Below, piece by piece: positions 42,343 to 51,274 of a stretch of 64,000 bases of DNA. Numbering within the stretch: the first letter of the stretch is position 1; every line of letters starts with the position of its first letter. This DNA comes from an uncultured Lachnospiraceae bacterium. GTDB taxonomy: Bacteria; Bacillota; Clostridia; Lachnospirales; Lachnospiraceae. The position numbers were made by a program, and so were the translations under genes. A model generated the notes under the pieces. The model did not search any database. It saw only the letters and a program-made list of their open reading frames with translations, and was not told the DNA's origin. The stretch covers positions 10,536 to 74,535 of the forward strand of contig CAJUKA010000015.1 in assembly GCA_910586585.1 (NCBI GenBank). The letters are read 5' to 3'.

Positions 42343-43422
42343 ATGATGAAAAATTCGTTAGTTTCCATTATCTTAGACAATTATAACTATGCAGACTTTT
42401 TAGGTGAGGCAATTCAATCTGTTTTAAGTCAGACGTATTGCAATTATGAGATTCTTTTGGTTGATGATGGATCTACAGATCATTCAAAGGAGATAATTCA
42501 GCAGTATGTACTTCAATGTGACAGGATTGTTCCAATTTTCAAGGAAAATGGAGGACAAACCAGTGCATTTAATGCCGCCTTCAAAAAGGCAAGCGGAGAA
42601 ATTATTGCTCTTTTGGACAGTGATGATTATTGGTATCCGCAAAAATTAGAAAGAATTGTGGAAAAACATAAAAAGTATGAGTTTGTACAGCATTATTTGT
42701 CTAATAATGGAAGTGGAGTATATAGAAAAGTAAATACATCTATCAACTGGCACAGAGTACTAAATGACTATGGATTTTTATATAACCATTCGGTTTCCTC
42801 CTCACTTTCTTTTTCAAAGAAGTTGTTAGAGCCATTTTTTCCATTACTTAAGGAAGAAGAAATGCGATATTGTACCGATGGAATTCTTGTAATGATTGCC
42901 CTTTCATTGACAGAGGTTGGTTTTATAGAAGAGGAATTGGGGTTCTACCGGATACATGGTAAAAATGGTTTTGTAGGAAAATCTGATTTTGGAAAAGCAG
43001 CGAGAGAAATTTTGGAGAGGCAGCATAATTATACAAATTTACAGCTACAAGATAAAGGATTTGCTCCAATTCCATTTAGTGCACACAAGTATTTGAGAAA
43101 AATAGTTGAGGACATGTTGTTGAGTGGAGATATTTCGACAGAAGACGTATTTGTATTATATGGGACAGAGAGTTCGGGTTTATATTTATCGGAAGTTTTG
43201 GAATCATTAGGTTGTACAATATATGCATATATAGATTCGTCTGAGAGCAAACAAGGAACAGAATTTCGGGGAAAAATGATATATTCAGCCAATAAGATTT
43301 ATGAAGTTAAGAAGCATTATACGAAGATATTAATCGCAAGCTCTGCACAGGAGGAAATAAGAAATACATTAGTACAGGAAGGATTCAAAGAGGAAACAGA
43401 CTTTTATAGACTGCCTATATAA
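42343..43422 (+). CDS. Family 2 glycosyltransferase with Rossmann-type tail
   Basis: 359 residues. GT-A domain: VSIILDNYNYADFLGEAIQSVLSQTYCNYEILLVDDGSTDHS, the DxD in ALLDSDDYWYPQKLE and the acceptor-side FYRIHGKN. The C-terminal about 100 residues (FVLYGTESSGLYLSEVLESLGCTIYAYIDSSESKQGTEFRGKMI, KILIASSAQEEI) are the recurrent GxG module. Cytosolic, no signal sequence. Starts 15 bases after the radical SAM gene and is part of the same transcript. Confidence 0.85.
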   Translation: MMKNSLVSIILDNYNYADFLGEAIQSVLSQTYCNYEILLVDDGSTDHSKEIIQQYVLQCDRIVPIFKENGGQTSAFNAAFKKASGEIIALLDSDDYWYPQKLERIVEKHKKYEFVQHYLSNNGSGVYRKVNTSINWHRVLNDYGFLYNHSVSSSLSFSKKLLEPFFPLLKEEEMRYCTDGILVMIALSLTEVGFIEEELGFYRIHGKNGFVGKSDFGKAAREILERQHNYTNLQLQDKGFAPIPFSAHKYLRKIVEDMLLSGDISTEDVFVLYGTESSGLYLSEVLESLGCTIYAYIDSSESKQGTEFRGKMIYSANKIYEVKKHYTKILIASSAQEEIRNTLVQEGFKEETDFYRLPI

Positions 43423-43446
43423 ACAAAAAGAAAGAGAGGAAGAACC

Positions 43447-45300
43447 ATGCAGCAAAGAAAACAGGTATTGCTGGTAATGCCAGCAGTTCCCTATACATTA
43501 TATGATTGGCCTATACCACCCGTTGGAATTTTGTATGTATCTTCTTATATGAAAAAAATGGGACTCTCCGTTCACTGTCTGAACCTTGGAGTATGCAGCA
43601 AAGACCCTATGGATGCGTTGAGGCAAGTGATTCAAGACAAACAGATTGATATCGTTGCAACTGGAGATTTGGTTGTAAATTATGACATAGTAAAAGAAAT
43701 TGTAGATTGTGCAAAAGCAGTGTCTGAGAACATTATTACTATCATTGGCGGCGGTCTTGTTACCCATTCTCCAGAGGAAGCAATGCAATTAATTCCCAAT
43801 GCGGATTATGGCGTAATTGGTGAGGGAGAGCTGACAGATAGTGAACTAGTTTTGGCATTGGAAGAACAACAAAATATTGAACAGGTAAAAGGAATTATCT
43901 ATCGAAACGGAGCCAATTTGTGCAGGACTCTGCCAAGAGAGCCTATTGAGGATTTAGATACACTTCCATGGCCTGATTATGAAGGATTTGATTATTTTGA
44001 AATTGTACGACGTCATTTAGGTGACAATAATATGACAGCACCTTTGACGACCAGTCGTTCTTGTCCGTTTCAATGTACGTTTTGCTCAACATCTGGGGGA
44101 GGGGTATTAAAAAAGTACCGCCAAAGATCTCTGGATTCTATCTTTGGCGAATTGGAATATTTAGTAGAACATTACCATGTTAAAGAAATTCTTTTAAATG
44201 ATGAATTATTTGCAGTAAATGAAGAACGACTTCATTCTTTTTGTCAGAGAATAAAACCTTTTGATATAAAGTGGTATGTATATCTCCGTCTTGGAAAGCA
44301 TATACAGCTTGAACTTTTGCAGGAGATGCATGAGGCAGGATGCGTGACTGTATTTTATGGTTTGGAGAGTGCAAATGATATCATTTTAAAAAGTATGAAG
44401 AAGGGTACAACACAAAAAGAAATGCTTCGTGTGTTGGAAATTACAAAACAAGCAGGTTTAATAGCAAGAGGAAGTTTTATTTTTGGGGATACGCAGGAAA
44501 CGCTAGAAACAGCAGAATCTACTATGAGTTGGGTAGAAGAACATATTGATTTATTGGAAACAGTAACTTTTAATCCAATTAGTATATATCCAGGATCAGA
44601 ACTTTATCAAAGGGCGATTAATTCAAAAAGAATTTCAAATACAGTTGAATACATTAGGGAACACTGTCCACTTGTAAATTCAAGCGAACAGATGGATGAA
44701 GAAACCTATCAGATATTGGTATACGAGAAAGTACCTGCTTTCGCTGCACGTTATCGTAGAAAAATTACAACAAGAAAAAGAGAGAGTATGTATGAAAATA
44801 TTGTACCTGATCATATAAAAGGGTGTTATTGTCATACGTTTCAGTGTGAGAAGTGTGGAAGCAAAATGATAGAGTACATATTCCCAACAGTTAGTATGTT
44901 TCAACATAGAACACATTGTAGTTTTTGTGGAAAACAGTATGATTTATTTCCAGGAGTATTATTGCTTCAGCAGTATGAACAGGAATTTTCAAAAATGTTG
45001 CAGGAAGAGTCATATGCAATATGGGGAATGGGTGAAACGACACAAGATTATTACCATAACAATTTATTGTTTCAGAAATCACAAGACCTTTTATTAATTG
45101 ATAGCAATGTATCCAGACAAAAAATAGGATTTCATGGAAAAAAAGTTACAGCTCCAGATGATGATTTGGTATCCAGATGTGACAAAATATTATGCTGTAC
45201 AAGCATTGAAAATTATCATGCTATCTGCAAAAATTTGCGGGGAAATGGTTTACATACAAAAAAGGTAACATGGCTTTATCAGGCGCTTTTAGAGAAATAA
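43447..45300 (+). CDS. Cobalamin-type (class B) radical SAM enzyme with zinc ribbon and Rossmann-type tail
   Basis: 617 residues. An N-terminal B12-binding-like domain (about 5-150: LLVMPAVPYTLYDWPIPPVGILYVSSYMK, TIIGGGLVTHSPEEAM, GVIGEGE). A radical SAM core with Cys206/210/213 (CPFQCTFC), GLESANDIILKSMKKG and GSFIFGDTQET. A zinc ribbon near 465-510 (CEKCGSK ... CSFCGKQ). Then the GxG module (YAIWGMGETTQDYYHNNLLFQ, LLLIDSNVSRQKIGFHGKKV). Class B enzymes methylate or rearrange unactivated carbons. The fusion to the module suggests that it belongs to the glycan pathway. Substrate unknown. Confidence 0.8.
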   Translation: MQQRKQVLLVMPAVPYTLYDWPIPPVGILYVSSYMKKMGLSVHCLNLGVCSKDPMDALRQVIQDKQIDIVATGDLVVNYDIVKEIVDCAKAVSENIITIIGGGLVTHSPEEAMQLIPNADYGVIGEGELTDSELVLALEEQQNIEQVKGIIYRNGANLCRTLPREPIEDLDTLPWPDYEGFDYFEIVRRHLGDNNMTAPLTTSRSCPFQCTFCSTSGGGVLKKYRQRSLDSIFGELEYLVEHYHVKEILLNDELFAVNEERLHSFCQRIKPFDIKWYVYLRLGKHIQLELLQEMHEAGCVTVFYGLESANDIILKSMKKGTTQKEMLRVLEITKQAGLIARGSFIFGDTQETLETAESTMSWVEEHIDLLETVTFNPISIYPGSELYQRAINSKRISNTVEYIREHCPLVNSSEQMDEETYQILVYEKVPAFAARYRRKITTRKRESMYENIVPDHIKGCYCHTFQCEKCGSKMIEYIFPTVSMFQHRTHCSFCGKQYDLFPGVLLLQQYEQEFSKMLQEESYAIWGMGETTQDYYHNNLLFQKSQDLLLIDSNVSRQKIGFHGKKVTAPDDDLVSRCDKILCCTSIENYHAICKNLRGNGLHTKKVTWLYQALLEK

Positions 45301-45321
45301 TATGCGTAAGGATGATTTTTG

Positions 45322-46197
45322 ATGAAACTTTTACTTACAGGCTCTAGTGGATTTATTGGAAGAAATCTTGCAGAGTGGTTTTGTGATAAATATTCAATAA
45401 AGTCACCAGACAGAAAAGAATTGAATTTACTTGATAAAGATGCAGTAGAAAAATATCTTGAGAAAGAACAATTTGATATTATCATTCACGCAGCAAATAC
45501 AAATAATACCAGAAACAATATGGTTTCATCATATGATGTTCTTGATAGAAATCTGCGTATGTTTTTTAACTTAGAGCGCTGTAATATGTATTATGGTAAA
45601 ATGCTTTACTTTGGTTCAGGCGCCGAATATGACATGCAGCATTATATTCCTCAAATGAAAGAGGGATATTTTGGCACCAATATTCCACAGGATGCGTATG
45701 GATTTTCCAAGTATATCATGTCAAGGGTAAGTGAGCAGAATAATAATATATATAATTTACGACTGTTTGGTGTTTATGGAAAATATGAAGAATGGGAACG
45801 GCGGTTTATATCAAATGCGATATGCAGAGCGTTAAAAGGAAAAAATATTACTATTCAAAAAAATATATATTTTGATTATTTGTGGATAGATGATTTATGC
45901 AGAATTGTAGAATGGTTTGTGAAGGAAGAACCAGTTTATAAGCAGTATAATGTATGTAGGGGAAGCAGGATAGATTTGTATACTTTGGCCTATATGATTC
46001 GTGAAATATTGAATATAGATTGTGAAATTATTGTTGGAGAGCAAGGATGGAAACCGGAATATACAGGAAATAACAAAAGACTTCTACAGGAAATTGGAGA
46101 TTTTCAGTTTACAGGATTTAAAGAATCAATTTGTAATTTATGTGAGTTTTATAGATTTCATATTGATATGATTGACGAAAACAAGCTAATTGGCTGA
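45322..46197 (+). CDS. NAD-dependent sugar epimerase/dehydratase, paralogue 2
   Basis: 291 residues. LLLTGSSGFIGRNLAEWF, IIIHAANTNN, MLYFGSGAEYD, DAYGFSKYIMSR (YxxxK), LRLFGVYGKYEEWERRFISNAICRALKG, YNVCRGSRIDLYTLA. Clearly paralogous to the 36612 gene along the full length. ATG 45322 is used; the TTG just before is less likely. Duplicates in separate subclusters suggest two related sugar branches. Confidence 0.8.
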   Translation: MKLLLTGSSGFIGRNLAEWFCDKYSIKSPDRKELNLLDKDAVEKYLEKEQFDIIIHAANTNNTRNNMVSSYDVLDRNLRMFFNLERCNMYYGKMLYFGSGAEYDMQHYIPQMKEGYFGTNIPQDAYGFSKYIMSRVSEQNNNIYNLRLFGVYGKYEEWERRFISNAICRALKGKNITIQKNIYFDYLWIDDLCRIVEWFVKEEPVYKQYNVCRGSRIDLYTLAYMIREILNIDCEIIVGEQGWKPEYTGNNKRLLQEIGDFQFTGFKESICNLCEFYRFHIDMIDENKLIG

Positions 46198-46247
46198 CAA
46201 AAAATAATAGGGTTGTCATATTTAAGACTAGTGGAGGAATGCAAGTA

Positions 46248-47186
46248 GTGCGTAAGAAAATTTTAGTAACAGGTGGAGCGGGTTTTATAGGCTCTCATTT
46301 ATGCGAAAAATTGTTGCAACAGGGAAATGATGTTGTTTGCATGGATAATTTGTTTACTGGGCAGAAAGATAATATTCGGCATTTGATGGACAATCCCTAT
46401 TTTGAATTTATTCGCCAAGATGTGCTAGAAGATGTATATGTAGAATGTGATCAGATTTATAATCTGGCATGTCCAGCGAGTCCTATTCATTATCAGTATG
46501 ATCCTATAAAGACAGGAAAGACCAGTGTGATAGGAGCTTTACATACATTGGGACTGGCAAAAAGATGTCATGCTAGAATTTTACAGGCAAGTACCAGTGA
46601 GATATATGGTGATCCAGAGATTCATCCACAACCGGAAACCTATCGAGGCTGTGTTAATCCCATAGGGGTTCGCTCTTGTTATGATGAGGGCAAACGCATG
46701 GCAGAAACCTTATTTTTTGATTATCATAGACAACACTTGGTAGATATTAAGGTAATTCGTATTTTTAATACATATGGTCCTAGGATGCGTTCTGATGATG
46801 GAAGAGTTGTTTCTAATTTTATTGTGCAGGCATTGAAAAATGAGAATATTACTATTTATGGGGATGGAAAGCAAACACGCAGTTTTTGTTATGTAGATGA
46901 TTTGATAGACGGAATGATCCGTATGATGAACAGCAGAGAGGATTTTACAGGTCCAGTTAACATTGGGAACCCTGGAGAATTTACGATGCTTGAGCTTGCA
47001 GAATTGGTAATTCGCCTAACAGAGTCAAATTCTAAGATTACATATATGCCGCTTCCTCAGGACGACCCTACTCAAAGAAAACCCAATATTGATTTGGCAG
47101 AAAAGGAACTTGCCTGGAAACCCAATATTGGTTTAGAAGAAGGATTGGTGAAAACAATAGATTATTTTAGAACAATTATCGTTTAA
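46248..47186 (+). CDS. UDP-glucuronate decarboxylase (UDP-xylose synthase)
   Basis: Converts UDP-glucuronate to UDP-xylose with NAD+. 312 residues from GTG 46248, 9 bases past GGAGGA; the ATG at 46239 directly abuts that ribosome site. Motifs are diagnostic: VTGGAGFIGSHLCEKLL, FIRQDV, YNLACPASPIHYQYDPIKT, ASTSEIYGDPEIHPQPE, RSCYDEGKRMAETL (YxxxK), NTYGPRMRSDDGRVVSNF, GDGKQTRSFCYVDDLI. No UDP-glucose dehydrogenase is visible in the window, so UDP-glucuronate must come from elsewhere. Confidence 0.9.
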   Translation: MRKKILVTGGAGFIGSHLCEKLLQQGNDVVCMDNLFTGQKDNIRHLMDNPYFEFIRQDVLEDVYVECDQIYNLACPASPIHYQYDPIKTGKTSVIGALHTLGLAKRCHARILQASTSEIYGDPEIHPQPETYRGCVNPIGVRSCYDEGKRMAETLFFDYHRQHLVDIKVIRIFNTYGPRMRSDDGRVVSNFIVQALKNENITIYGDGKQTRSFCYVDDLIDGMIRMMNSREDFTGPVNIGNPGEFTMLELAELVIRLTESNSKITYMPLPQDDPTQRKPNIDLAEKELAWKPNIGLEEGLVKTIDYFRTIIV

Positions 47187-47221
47187 TTGGCAAAATTTTT
47201 TAATTCCAGGGGATTAGAAAA

Positions 47222-47992
47222 GTGAAAGTAATTATTTTAGCGGGTGGTATGCAAAGCACCATAAATAATGAACGTGAAGGAATTCCAAAACCAATGATAG
47301 ATATTGGAGGAAAACCTTTGCTATGGCATATTATGAGGTATTTTTCAAGTTATGGGCTGAATGAATTTATTATCTGTGGCGGATATCGTGTAGATATGAT
47401 TAAGGAATATTTTATGGATTACTATGTCTATGCTTCTGACATTACAATTGATCTTCAGACTAATAAGGTAATAATCCATAAAAAAAAGACAGAAGACTGG
47501 ACAGTAACAGTGGTTGATACAGGGCTTTCTTCTTCAACAGGTCAACGTATTCGGCTAGTGCAAGGGTATGTAGGAGAAAATAGTTTTATTGTTACATATG
47601 GGGATTGTCTTTTTGATATTGATGTAAATGCATTGATTCAGGTGCATCAAGAAAATGGGAAAACCGCAACAATTGCAATGGCGAAGCCAACAGGAAGAAA
47701 TGAGTTGTTGCCAATCGATATAAATGGGCAAATTCATTATAATTCGAAAAATTCTGAAATGTATGAGAATGCATGGGTTAATGCAAACTGTTTCGTTTTT
47801 AATAAAAACATTTTTACAAACTTACATGAGAAGCTTAATTTGGAGAAGCATTTATTTTTTGAACTTTCTAAGAAACAGCAGTTGGTAACTTATAAGCATA
47901 GAGGATTTTGGATGCCTATTGAGACGAAAAGGGATTTGGCGTATATCAATAATCTCTGGAATACAGGAAGCGCTCCTTGGAAAAAAGATTAG
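47222..47992 (+). CDS. Degenerate paralogue of glucose-1-phosphate cytidylyltransferase
   Basis: 256 residues, alignable end to end with the next gene. The nucleotidyltransferase signature GG-x-GTR is GGMQSTINNE, so the catalytic Arg is lost. The YGDG that carries the metal Asp is YGDC. The PKPMI-IGGKP-LWHIM segment, including its sugar-phosphate-site lysine, is kept. GTG start after AGGGGATT. It may be a non-catalytic or regulatory partner, or an enzyme with shifted substrate. Confidence 0.75.
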   Translation: MKVIILAGGMQSTINNEREGIPKPMIDIGGKPLLWHIMRYFSSYGLNEFIICGGYRVDMIKEYFMDYYVYASDITIDLQTNKVIIHKKKTEDWTVTVVDTGLSSSTGQRIRLVQGYVGENSFIVTYGDCLFDIDVNALIQVHQENGKTATIAMAKPTGRNELLPIDINGQIHYNSKNSEMYENAWVNANCFVFNKNIFTNLHEKLNLEKHLFFELSKKQQLVTYKHRGFWMPIETKRDLAYINNLWNTGSAPWKKD

Positions 47993-48010
47993 AATGTACA
48001 GAGGTAAAAA

Positions 48011-48790
48011 ATGAAGGTTGTAATTCTTGCAGGAGGCAGAGGCACCAGAATCAGTGAAGAATCACAGTTAAAACCAAAACCTATGATAGAAATTGGTGGA
48101 AAGCCTATTCTTTGGCATATTATGAAGATTTATTCAGCATATGGTTTTAATGAATTTATTATCTGTTGTGGGTATAAAGGTCAGATGATAAAAGAATATT
48201 TTATTCATTATAATATGTACCAGTCAAACAGTACCTTTTTTTTAAAAGAGGAAACGATGCTACTGCATGAAAACCGTATAGAACCTTGGATTGTGACGCT
48301 GGCAAATACAGGTTTAAATGCTCTAACAGCAGGACGCATATTGAAAATAAAAGATTATATAGAGGATGATACATTTTTGATGACATATGGCGATGGTGTT
48401 TCAGATGTGAATATCAAAGAATTAGTAAAATTTCACCGGGAACATGGAAAGACAGCAACCATTACAACTACACAGCCATCAGGAAGATTTGGAGCGCTTA
48501 AAATTAATAAAAGTACAAATCAAGTAGATGGATTTAAGGAAAAAGCCAGAGAAGACCAGGCATGGGTAAATGCAGGATTTATGGTATTAAATAAGAAAAT
48601 ATTTGATTATCTGGGGGATGGCAGCCAGATGTTAGAGGATGGACCGTTGGAGCTGGTGGCAAGAGATGGAGAATTGATGGCGTATAAACATGAGGGATTC
48701 TGGTCTCCAATGGATACATTAAGGGACAAACAGTATTTGGAAATGCTGTGGGAAAGCAAAAAAGCACCATGGGAAATTTGGAATTCGTAG
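48011..48790 (+). CDS. rfbF: Glucose-1-phosphate cytidylyltransferase
   Basis: Makes CDP-glucose from CTP and glucose-1-phosphate, the first step to CDP-3,6-dideoxyhexoses. 259 residues with intact GGRGTRISEES, KPKPMIEIGGKPILWHIMKIYSAYGFNEFIICCGYKG, TGLNALTAGRI, YGDGVSDVNI, TQPSGRFG, WVNAGFMVLN and HEGFWSPMDTLRDK. Full length. Directly followed by rfbH and rfbG, so rfbF-rfbH-rfbG is a complete unit for CDP-4-keto-3,6-dideoxyglucose apart from the RfbH-partner reductase, which was not found here. Confidence 0.95.
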   Translation: MKVVILAGGRGTRISEESQLKPKPMIEIGGKPILWHIMKIYSAYGFNEFIICCGYKGQMIKEYFIHYNMYQSNSTFFLKEETMLLHENRIEPWIVTLANTGLNALTAGRILKIKDYIEDDTFLMTYGDGVSDVNIKELVKFHREHGKTATITTTQPSGRFGALKINKSTNQVDGFKEKAREDQAWVNAGFMVLNKKIFDYLGDGSQMLEDGPLELVARDGELMAYKHEGFWSPMDTLRDKQYLEMLWESKKAPWEIWNS

Positions 48791-48806
48791 ACTTGGAGGA
48801 AAATTA

Positions 48807-50141
48807 ATGTTTGAAAACATGTCGGAACAAGAAGCCAGAAAGCATATCTTGGACAATGTGAAAGAATACTGTAAGTATTATCATCAACAGCAAATATTTA
48901 GAACAGGCGATAAAATATCCTATGCTTCTCGTGTGTATGATAGTCATGAAGTGGTGAACCTAGTAGATAGTGCTCTTGAATTTTGGTTAACTGCTGGAAA
49001 ATATGCAAAACAGTTTGAACAAAAAATGGCAGAATATTTGGGAGTAAAGCATTGCTCTTTGGTAAATTCGGGTTCTTCAGCAAATCTATTGGCTTTTATG
49101 GGACTGACATCGCCATTGTTAGAGGATAGACAGCTTTGCCGCGGCGATGAGGTAATAACCGTTGCAGCAGGTTTTCCAACGACTGTTGCACCAATTATTC
49201 AATATGGAGCAGTACCAGTTTTTGTAGATGTGACAATTCCCCAGTACAATATTGACGTGGACATGTTGGAGGCTGCACTTAGTACAAAAACAAAGGCAGT
49301 CATGCTTGCGCATACGTTGGGGAATCCGTTTGATTTGAAGTATGTTAAAGAGTTTTGCGACAGACACCATCTTTGGCTGATAGAGGATAATTGTGATGCA
49401 CTTGGATCACAGTATGAAATAGCTGGAGAATGGAGATATACAGGTACAATAGGGGATATAGGAACATCTAGTTTTTATCCGCCGCATCATATGACAATGG
49501 GCGAAGGAGGGGCGCTATATACCAATAATCCCCTATTACATAAAATTATTCGTTCACTTCGGGACTGGGGGCGTGATTGCGTCTGTCCATCAGGATGTGA
49601 CAACATGTGTGGACACCGTTTTGACAGACAGTATGGAGAGCTTCCATTAGGATACGATCACAAGTATGTATATTCACATTTCGGATATAACCTCAAAGCT
49701 ACAGATATGCAGGCCGCGATTGGCTGTGCACAATTAGAAAAACTGCCATTTTTTACAGAGCGTAGACGATATAATTTTGCAAGGCTGTATGAAGGATTGC
49801 AAGGATTGGAGGATAGACTGATTTTACCGCAGGCAACAGAAGATTCCGCTCCGAGCTGGTTTGGCTTTTTAATGACTTGCAGGAAAGGAATTGACCGCAA
49901 TAAAGTAGTGCAAAGGATCGAACAGCAGGGAGTCCAGACAAGAATGCTGTTTGCAGGAAACCTGACAAAGCATCCCTGTTTTGACCAGATGCGGTCAGAG
50001 TGTAAGGAATACCGTGTGATAGGAGAACTTGTTCATACAGACAGGATAATGGAAAATTCTTTCTGGGTGGGTGTTTATCCAGGAATGACAGATAAAATGA
50101 TAGATTATATGATAAGTGTGATTACAGAGGCTGTCAGTTAG
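48807..50141 (+). CDS. rfbH: CDP-4-keto-6-deoxy-D-glucose 3-dehydrase
   Basis: A PMP-dependent iron-sulfur enzyme removing the C3 hydroxyl of CDP-4-keto-6-deoxyglucose. 444 residues. The usual Schiff-base lysine of aminotransferases is replaced by His (SFYPPHHMTMGEGG, His227/228), as required for the dehydrase. Cys258, Cys260 and Cys268 match the C-x-C-x7-C part of the 2Fe-2S site, with Cys196 as the likely fourth ligand. Overlaps no neighbour; 16 bases after rfbF, 18 before rfbG. Confidence 0.95.
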   Translation: MFENMSEQEARKHILDNVKEYCKYYHQQQIFRTGDKISYASRVYDSHEVVNLVDSALEFWLTAGKYAKQFEQKMAEYLGVKHCSLVNSGSSANLLAFMGLTSPLLEDRQLCRGDEVITVAAGFPTTVAPIIQYGAVPVFVDVTIPQYNIDVDMLEAALSTKTKAVMLAHTLGNPFDLKYVKEFCDRHHLWLIEDNCDALGSQYEIAGEWRYTGTIGDIGTSSFYPPHHMTMGEGGALYTNNPLLHKIIRSLRDWGRDCVCPSGCDNMCGHRFDRQYGELPLGYDHKYVYSHFGYNLKATDMQAAIGCAQLEKLPFFTERRRYNFARLYEGLQGLEDRLILPQATEDSAPSWFGFLMTCRKGIDRNKVVQRIEQQGVQTRMLFAGNLTKHPCFDQMRSECKEYRVIGELVHTDRIMENSFWVGVYPGMTDKMIDYMISVITEAVS

Positions 50142-50159
50142 GAAAGGTTTGACTGTGAT

Positions 50160-51245
50160 ATGTTTGATTTATCTTTTTATAAAGGAAAAAGTGTCTTAGT
50201 GACAGGACATACGGGGTTTAAGGGCGCATGGATGTGTGAGGTGTTGTTACACGCAGGAGCTAAGGTAACAGGATATGCATTGAATGCTCCAACACAACCT
50301 AATCTTTTTGAAATGTTTTCATTGGATAAACAGATGTGTTCCATCATTGGAGATATCAGAGATTTGGATAAGATGAAAAGTGTTTTTCAAAAAACGAAAC
50401 CTGAAATTGTAATCCATATGGCAGCACAGCCGATTGTGAGAGAATCTTATAGAAATCCAGTATATACCTATGATGTCAATGTGATGGGAACAGCAAATGT
50501 CTTAGAATGTGTACGGTTAAATGAATGTGTAAAGTCTTTTATAAATGTGACAACAGACAAAGTATATAAAAACAAAGAGTGGGAATGGGGTTATCGTGAA
50601 AACGAGGAATTGAATGGTTATGATCCATATTCCAACTCAAAGTCCTGTTCAGAGCTGGTGACAGACAGTTATAAAAATTCTTTTTATAAAGACAGAGATA
50701 TTGCAGTATCAACAATGCGTGCAGGAAATGTGATCGGGGGCGGAGATTTTGCCGCAGACAGAGTTATTCCTGACTGTGTAAGGGCAGCAGTGAAAGGAAG
50801 CGATATTTTTATACGAAATCCATATGCGGTAAGGCCATTCCAGCATGTGTTAGAACCAGTAATGGCCTATTTGATGGTTGCGGCAAAACAATATGAGAAT
50901 AAAGAATTTGCTGGAAGTTATAATGTAGGACCAAATGAGGAGGACTGTATCTCGGTTGGAGCGTTAGTAGCAATATTTTGTAAGAAGTGGGAAAAGATTT
51001 CAGGGCAAAAAGTGATATGGACAAGTTATGATATAAAAAGTCCCCATGAAGCAAATATGCTCAAACTGGACTGCTCAAAACTAAAAAAGACATTTGATTG
51101 GAAGCCGATTTGGAATATAGAGAAAACAGTAGAGAAGAGTGTGGAGATGTACTATAGTTTGCAGAATGAGCCACAAAAGGTACAAGAGATTGTAATAGAA
51201 CAACTTAATAGTTTCGTTAATTATTTAGGTATGGTTAATGTTTAG
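50160..51245 (+). CDS. rfbG: CDP-glucose 4,6-dehydratase
   Basis: Converts CDP-glucose to CDP-4-keto-6-deoxyglucose with bound NAD+. 361 residues: VLVTGHTGFKGAWMCEVLLHAGAKVTGYAL, GDIRDLD, IHMAAQPIVRESYRNPVYTYDVNVMGTANVLE, NVTTDKVYKNKEW, YDPYSNSKSCSELV (YxxxK), MRAGNVIGGGDFAADRVIPDCVRA, RPFQHVLEP. All hallmarks of the RfbG family. Gene order F-H-G differs from the enteric F-G-H order. Confidence 0.95.
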   Translation: MFDLSFYKGKSVLVTGHTGFKGAWMCEVLLHAGAKVTGYALNAPTQPNLFEMFSLDKQMCSIIGDIRDLDKMKSVFQKTKPEIVIHMAAQPIVRESYRNPVYTYDVNVMGTANVLECVRLNECVKSFINVTTDKVYKNKEWEWGYRENEELNGYDPYSNSKSCSELVTDSYKNSFYKDRDIAVSTMRAGNVIGGGDFAADRVIPDCVRAAVKGSDIFIRNPYAVRPFQHVLEPVMAYLMVAAKQYENKEFAGSYNVGPNEEDCISVGALVAIFCKKWEKISGQKVIWTSYDIKSPHEANMLKLDCSKLKKTFDWKPIWNIEKTVEKSVEMYYSLQNEPQKVQEIVIEQLNSFVNYLGMVNV

Positions 51246-51274
51246 GATAGATTGTGGATAAGGGATAAAAAATA

